Source: Bradyrhizobium diazoefficiens (GTDB taxonomy: Bacteria; Pseudomonadota; Alphaproteobacteria; Rhizobiales; Xanthobacteraceae). From it: DNA of 64,000 bases. Where the stretch lies: contig NZ_JAENXS010000005.1 of assembly GCF_016612535.1 (NCBI RefSeq), forward strand, positions 102,558 to 166,557. Direction: 5' to 3'. This document shows, in pieces, positions 59,852 through 64,000 of this stretch. Within the stretch, counting starts at the first letter, position 1; each line of letters starts with the position of its first letter. The notes below the pieces were generated by a model, which was not told where the DNA came from, searched no databases, and was given only the letters and a program-made list of their open reading frames with translations. The translations under genes and the position numbers were made by a program.

Positions 59852-60015
59852 TCTCTCGCGCTCTGGCGGCGGGATTGCCGCCATTTTGTCGATCCCCGCA
59901 GGTTGACCGGGCCAGCCGATTCAGGCTTGCTCCACCTCTTCGATCAGGCGCCGAAGGTTGCGTGAGCTCAGTCGGTACGGCGGCGGTCATCACGTCCGGC
60001 TGCAAGCATCACCTC

Positions 60016-60612
60016 ATGTCCGCCACGGTCGTCCCCCTGCCTCCGAACTCGTCGTCCGAGACCACCGGCTTCCTGCGGCGGATGGCCAGCATGGTGTCGG
60101 GTCGGAACGGCGAGATGCTGCTGCGCGCGGCAAGCCTGATCGAGGCGCTGACGCAACGGGCGATGACGGCCGAGCGGCTCTATCACCAGCAGCAGGAAGA
60201 GAGCACGCGGCACGTCGAGCTGCGCGAGGCCGCCGAGCTTGCCTCCGACGCCATGGTCAGCCAGATCGAGGCGTTGCGCGCGCAGCTCGCCGAGGTGACG
60301 GCAGCCGCGGCCGCCGAGCTTGCCGCGTTCGATATCGAACGCGGCAAGCTGCTCGGCCTGATGCAGAGCGCGGAAAGCCATATCGGCACGCTCACCACCG
60401 AACTCGACAGCTTGCGCGCCTCTATCGACAGCTTTCACGAGACCGTGGTAGCGGTGCCGATCGAAGTGCTTCGGCTGGCGCGAACCCAGTTCGACTATCT
60501 CTCCGCCGGCTTTGCCGGCAAGGGCGACGTGATCTCGCAGGCGATGAGCGAAATCGGCGGCTTTGCGATCGACCAGGCGCTGACGGTGAAGAAGACGGCC
60601 GACAAGGTTTGA
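60016..60612 (+). CDS. Coiled-coil protein, unknown function
   Basis: A 198-residue protein starting MSATVVPLPPNSSSETTGFL. Residues about 45-150 are a long Ala/Glu/Leu coiled coil (AAELASDAMVSQIEALRAQL, SAESHIGTLTTELDSLRASI). No signal peptide or known domain. It is located between the DUF4260 gene and the convergent flagellar genes; a scaffold or flagellar-associated role is possible but unsupported. The upstream frame to 59323 is not coding. Confidence 0.68.
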   Translation: MSATVVPLPPNSSSETTGFLRRMASMVSGRNGEMLLRAASLIEALTQRAMTAERLYHQQQEESTRHVELREAAELASDAMVSQIEALRAQLAEVTAAAAAELAAFDIERGKLLGLMQSAESHIGTLTTELDSLRASIDSFHETVVAVPIEVLRLARTQFDYLSAGFAGKGDVISQAMSEIGGFAIDQALTVKKTADKV

Positions 60613-60670
60613 GGCAACACTTCGGGTCGCTCACAATGACGCGGAGAGAGAGGTGCGCCAGCGCTGTACG

Positions 60671-60934
60671 CTAGCGCACGCGGCCCGACAGCCGCAGCAC
60701 GAACACCAGCACTTCGGCGACGGCCTTGTAGAGATCAGGCGGGATTTCCTCGCCGAGCTCGACCTTGGAGAGCGCGCCAGCCAGCACCTCGTTCTCCTCG
60801 ATCGGAATGTCGTTTGCCTTGGCGATCTCGACGATCTTGGCGCCGATCGTGCCGTTGCCCTTGGCGACGACAACAGGCGCGCCGCTGCCCTTCTCGTAAT
60901 GCAGCGCAATTGCGAGCTTGGACTCCTCGCTCAT
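60671..60934 (-). CDS. Stand-alone FlhB/YscU-like cytoplasmic switch domain (FhlB)
   Basis: An 87-residue protein equivalent to the C-terminal cytoplasmic part of FlhB: KLAIALHYEKGSGAPVVVAK, GTIGAKIVEIAKANDIPIEE, GEEIPPDLYKAVAEVLVFVL. The NPTH autocleavage site of FlhB is absent, as in FhlB proteins. These assist flagellar type III export-switch control with FliK. The ATG overlaps the FliK-like stop by 4 bp, which supports a shared function. Confidence 0.9.
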   Translation of the reverse strand: MSEESKLAIALHYEKGSGAPVVVAKGNGTIGAKIVEIAKANDIPIEENEVLAGALSKVELGEEIPPDLYKAVAEVLVFVLRLSGRVR

Positions 60935-62568
60935 GTCGCACGATCCAGGAAATGTCCGGCGCGCGCCGGCGCCGCCTGCGGCGGGGTACCGTCGCGCACG
61001 ACGATGTCGCCGGGCTTGAGCTCGGCTTTGGTCAGCGCCTGATTGAGCTTACCGATACCAGCGCGGAGCTGCTGCGCGGTCGCCGGCCGCTCGGCCCACA
61101 TCCGCACGAAGGTCTTGTCGCCGTTGAGGGTGATCAGCGCGTGCACTGGGCCGCTCGGCTCGACGTTGAGCGAGAAGCGCGCGCGCCAGGCCCGCTTGGC
61201 GGGATCCGGTGACTCATTGCCGCCGTCGCGCGAGATCTCGAACTGCGCCATCGCGGTGCCTTGCGGAGTCGTGAACGGAATCTCGAAATTCCACTGCGGC
61301 ACGGTCGGGTCGATGCGATGGCCGCTCGCGTCAACGCGATCGGGCAACGAGGCGACTTGCATCAGGGTCTGCCGCGCGATCGCGGCATCGGTGTCGTCGA
61401 GCAGGCGATGCACGGTCGCAGCGAGCGGGGCATTTGGTGCGAGCGATGGCGAGGCGACCGATTGCGGCGATGGCAGCGCGCCGCGAAACGGCGGCGGCGT
61501 GCTCGTCCGCGCGGCCGTCTCGAAAACGTGGCCGTCGGGCACGGCCTTGTTCGAGCCCGGCACATTGCCGGTCATACGCGGCAGATTTTGCGTGACCTCT
61601 TGCAGCAGGCTCGCCGCAAGACCTGCGGACATGGTCCGCGGCAGCGCTGCCTGCGGCGTTTCGCCAGCCATATCCGCGAGTACGGCGGCCGCAAGCGCGG
61701 CGTCGCGTGGCAATTGCAAAGGCTGGGCAATCCCCGCTTCGGGTAATGGCAACGCTCCCTGTGCCGCCTCGCCCGCCACCTGCAACGCCGGCCCTGCGGT
61801 CCGCTGAGTGGCCAGAGCGCCGGACGGAAGCACTGTGCTTTGCGCAGCCTGTGGCGCGATGGTCTCGACTGTATCTGATGTCGCCACCAACGTCTGGCGC
61901 AACACCAGCAGCGCCGCCTTCAGGTCCGGCACCGCGCCTGACGGTGGCGTCGTGCCCGCGGCAAGGGAGGCCTCGAGAAACAGGCCCGACTTCTGGAAGG
62001 CGGATTCGATATCGCCGCCATCGAGGGCGGTGTTGAGCGGCGTCTGTTGCGCGAGCACGTCGAGCACCGCCTGCTTCAGGCCGGCCGGCAGGTCGCTACC
62101 GGTCACGACCGACGCCAGATTGGCGAACAGCGGCGCCTGGCTGCCTTGCTTGGTCACCGCCTCGGCCGAGGCGACAGTGATGGCGACCTGTTCGGCCGGC
62201 GTCAGGAGATTGCGGGCCGCGGTCGCGGACGGCGCAAGCGACGGGCTGTCGGCCAGCGAGGCCGCAGACGGCGTCAGCGCGACCTGATCGGCGCTCGCCT
62301 CGCCTGCTCCGTTGACGACGGCGAGCCGGATGGTGCCGTCGTTCTGCGACACTGCGAGCTGGAGATTTTGCCCCGGCGTCAGCGACACCTCGGACATCAC
62401 GTCCATCGACAGATTGGCGATCGCGATCCGCACCAGATTGTCGGCGAGCACCCTGATGACCTTGGCATCGACGACGCTGCCGGCCTGGAGCACGAGATCG
62501 GGCGTCGCCGCATCAGCCACGGGGCTGGCGGCACTGACGGGAACGATCGAGCTTATCGGCGTTGCCAT
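60931..62568 (-). CDS. fliK: FliK-type flagellar hook-length control protein
   Basis: A 545-residue protein with a compact N-terminal domain (about 25-95; LQAGSVVDAKVIRVLADNLV, ANLSMDVMSEVSLTPGQNLQ), a long Ala/Pro/Leu-rich disordered ruler region (about 100-370) and the conserved C-terminal FliK domain (FEIPFTTPQGTAMAQFEISR, LNGDKTFVRMWAERPATAQQ). It measures hook length and switches the export apparatus through FlhB. Translationally coupled to the FhlB-like gene. No other flagellar gene is in the window. Confidence 0.85.
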   Translation of the reverse strand: MATPISSIVPVSAASPVADAATPDLVLQAGSVVDAKVIRVLADNLVRIAIANLSMDVMSEVSLTPGQNLQLAVSQNDGTIRLAVVNGAGEASADQVALTPSAASLADSPSLAPSATAARNLLTPAEQVAITVASAEAVTKQGSQAPLFANLASVVTGSDLPAGLKQAVLDVLAQQTPLNTALDGGDIESAFQKSGLFLEASLAAGTTPPSGAVPDLKAALLVLRQTLVATSDTVETIAPQAAQSTVLPSGALATQRTAGPALQVAGEAAQGALPLPEAGIAQPLQLPRDAALAAAVLADMAGETPQAALPRTMSAGLAASLLQEVTQNLPRMTGNVPGSNKAVPDGHVFETAARTSTPPPFRGALPSPQSVASPSLAPNAPLAATVHRLLDDTDAAIARQTLMQVASLPDRVDASGHRIDPTVPQWNFEIPFTTPQGTAMAQFEISRDGGNESPDPAKRAWRARFSLNVEPSGPVHALITLNGDKTFVRMWAERPATAQQLRAGIGKLNQALTKAELKPGDIVVRDGTPPQAAPARAGHFLDRAT

Positions 62569-62622
62569 ATTAGGGTCCGGGGAATGCTGGTCCCACCCTA
62601 AGGCCCCGTCGTAAACCTCCCG

Positions 62623-63417
62623 TTAAGGACCTTTGGCCGCGGGCGGATTCACGAACGCCAATACCGCCACGGCGGCCTCGAAATCCCGCAACCGGGTGGC
62701 CCGGCGGGCGGCCGCCTCCTCGTCCACGCCCCATTGATCGGCGTTCCAGTCCTCGTCGACATGGGCGGCGGCCCAGACCTGGCCGGCGTCTCGCACCCCA
62801 TGGGCCAGCGCCAGCGCCAGCAGCGCCGAGCCGGTCAGGGTCGTCACCATATGGAGGGCGGCAACCGACCAGGCATCCTCCGGCAGGGCGGCGCGGGCGG
62901 CCCGGAGCGCCTCGTCCGGCTGCTTCACATGCATGATACCCTCCGACAGGATGAAATGCGCGCCCAGCGCCTCCGCGGCCCAGAACAGCACGGGATCCCA
63001 ATGCGCGGCCTCGCGCGCGACCAGCCCCTCGGGGTGGCCGGCGCGATAGAACAGCAGGTCGGTCTCGAGGTATTTTGCGAGGTCGTCAGTGACGAGCTCG
63101 ACGCTGTCGACCACGCCCTCGACCACACTGTTGGCGATCCGCGTCAGCGGCATGGTCACGGGATCGATCGCCGCGCCCTGAGCGGCCCATTCCGCCGCGA
63201 CGGCATCCGCGAGCGCCCGCGCGGGGATCACCACCTGACGGCCGGACGGCGTGCGGATCGGCTTGCCGTCGAGCGTGATCGCAAAGCCGTCCTCGGCCTC
63301 GGTCGCGCCGGCCTCCTTGTAGAAGCGTTTGCGCAGCGGAGTCCGCGCGGAGGCGCGCGCCGATTCCCGCGGATCCGGCGGGGGTTGCCCCGCAGCTTCT
63401 TCGAACAATTCGCGCAT
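62623..63417 (-). CDS. ATP12-family ATP synthase F1 assembly chaperone
   Basis: A 264-residue protein of the ATP12 family that assists assembly of the F1 alpha subunit: KRFYKEAGATEAEDGFAITL, KPIRTPSGRQVVIPARALAD, NSVVEGVVDSVELVTDDLAK and CFYRAGHPEGLVAREAAHWD-like. The family is typical of alphaproteobacteria and mitochondria. Its N-terminus (about 1-30) is a low-complexity Arg/Pro/Ala stretch. Divergent from the small exported-protein gene at 63493. Confidence 0.9.
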   Translation of the reverse strand: MRELFEEAAGQPPPDPRESARASARTPLRKRFYKEAGATEAEDGFAITLDGKPIRTPSGRQVVIPARALADAVAAEWAAQGAAIDPVTMPLTRIANSVVEGVVDSVELVTDDLAKYLETDLLFYRAGHPEGLVAREAAHWDPVLFWAAEALGAHFILSEGIMHVKQPDEALRAARAALPEDAWSVAALHMVTTLTGSALLALALAHGVRDAGQVWAAAHVDEDWNADQWGVDEEAAARRATRLRDFEAAVAVLAFVNPPAAKGP

Positions 63418-63492
63418 GTGAGTTTTCGGTCCCGGTCGCTGAATGCTAGGCTTTTAAGGTAAAAGCGGCGGCCGATAAAGCGAGCGGCGGGC

Positions 63493-63939
63493 ATGAGGGA
63501 ACTTGCGGGCATTGCGGCCCTGTTCGCCGGGCTTTGGCTGGCCGCGGCCGAGGCCGGCTTTCGCACCCCGGAATCGCTCGTTCGCAACGTCTATGCCCAT
63601 TATGGCGAGGGCGCGCCGGAGCTGTCCAAGGGCCTGCCGCGCGACGACGCCACCGCCCGGCAATTCTTCGACCCGAGCCTACGCAAGGCGTGGTCCGCAC
63701 CGCGGACCGAGCCCTATGATTTCCTGGTGCAAAGCCCGAGCTGGAAGCTCGGCCCCGTCGCGATCGCGGTCCTCCGCAAGCAATACGACAAGACCTATGT
63801 CGCGGCGAATTTCGACAATCACGGCCGACCAGTGACGCTGAACTTCATCCTGGTCAACGGTCCGGAGGGTTGGCTGATCATGGACGTGGAGAGCCCGCAT
63901 GACAGTTTGCGGATGTTTCTGGAGCAGTTTCGGAATTGA
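63493..63939 (+). CDS. Exported DUF3828-like protein
   Basis: A 148-residue protein with an N-terminal signal (MRELAGIAALFAGLWLAAAE) and a globular mature domain (TPESLVRNVYAHYGEGAPEL, FFDPSLRKAW, VTLNFILVNGPEGWLIMDVE) of the NTF2-like DUF3828 pattern. Function unknown. Confidence 0.75.
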   Translation: MRELAGIAALFAGLWLAAAEAGFRTPESLVRNVYAHYGEGAPELSKGLPRDDATARQFFDPSLRKAWSAPRTEPYDFLVQSPSWKLGPVAIAVLRKQYDKTYVAANFDNHGRPVTLNFILVNGPEGWLIMDVESPHDSLRMFLEQFRN

Positions 63940-63967
63940 GGCGGATGTGAACGACGACACAATAATG

Positions 63968-64000
63968 GGTGTCGTCCCGGCCTAGTGCGCAATTGCGCAC
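63968..64000. repeat. GTCGTCCCGGCC-type repeat, cut by the window edge
   Basis: GTCGTCCCGGCCTA followed by the perfect palindrome GTGCGCAATTGCGCAC at 63985-64000. From recall of the family, an inverted copy of GTCGTCCCGGCC should follow just outside the window. Confidence 0.55.

Overview
The window is high-GC alphaproteobacterial chromosomal DNA, most likely Bradyrhizobium or a close relative in the Nitrobacteraceae. The evidence is the dense GC-rich coding, the many small exported proteins, the typical intergenic palindromic repeat families, a FixK-type anaerobox, the ATP12 and fused indolepyruvate ferredoxin oxidoreductase genes, and an IS481-type element next to tRNA-Arg. No rRNA, CRISPR array, replication origin or prophage was seen. 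Function calls rest on motifs and recall of families; no database search was run.

Layout. 1-3.2 kb: start of an exported protein, a NarL-type kinase/regulator pair, and a membrane protein. 3.4-8.8 kb: an ArsR/SRPBCC pair with two palindromic operators, a beta-lactamase-fold hydrolase, an atypical SDR, a GNAT acetyltransferase and small exported proteins. 8.9-11.05 kb: a five-gene minus-strand operon with four curlin-repeat (CsgA/B-like amyloid) proteins. 11.2-16.2 kb: a FixJ-type regulator upstream of the curlin operon and, divergently, a MacA-like adaptor, ABC ATPase, MacB-like permease and orphan LuxR HTH protein. This curlin/regulator/exporter island is the most interesting part of the window. 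16.2-17.0 kb: non-coding, repeat-like DNA. 17.0-19 kb: an NPP-type phosphatase behind a PhoB-box-like sequence.

20-28 kb: 1-Cys peroxiredoxin, chemotaxis receptor, photolyase pseudogene, Lys-rich histone H1-like protein, DMT exporter, a ClpP/COG3904-like periplasmic protein (a second copy lies at 55.7 kb), and a host-attachment-type protein and tiny zinc-ribbon gene sharing a FixK box. 28.2-29.9 kb: IS481 element and tRNA-Arg(UCG). 30-36.6 kb: small envelope proteins, a VOC protein, a GrlR-like protein, a PAS-PAS histidine kinase and an EamA transporter.

36.7-46 kb is a minus-strand acyl-CoA block: NUDIX hydrolase, DHDPS-family aldolase/lyase, 3-hydroxyacyl-CoA dehydrogenase (SDR), MaoC hydratase, DUF35 zinc-ribbon protein, SCP-x/Ltp2-like thiolase and the 1163-residue indolepyruvate:ferredoxin oxidoreductase. 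Together these could turn an aryl- or branched-chain keto acid into acyl-CoA and take it through one beta-oxidation-like round. 46-64 kb holds a triheme cytochrome c, TRIC/UPF0126 channel, PEP mutase-family enzyme, dimeric alpha+beta barrel proteins, hydrolases, a GST, the carboxyltransferase subunit of an acyl-CoA carboxylase, DUF4260 protein, FliK with a stand-alone FlhB-like domain, and ATP12. Several small genes here (26835-27008, 53378-53521, 57141-57293) are easily missed by length cut-offs.
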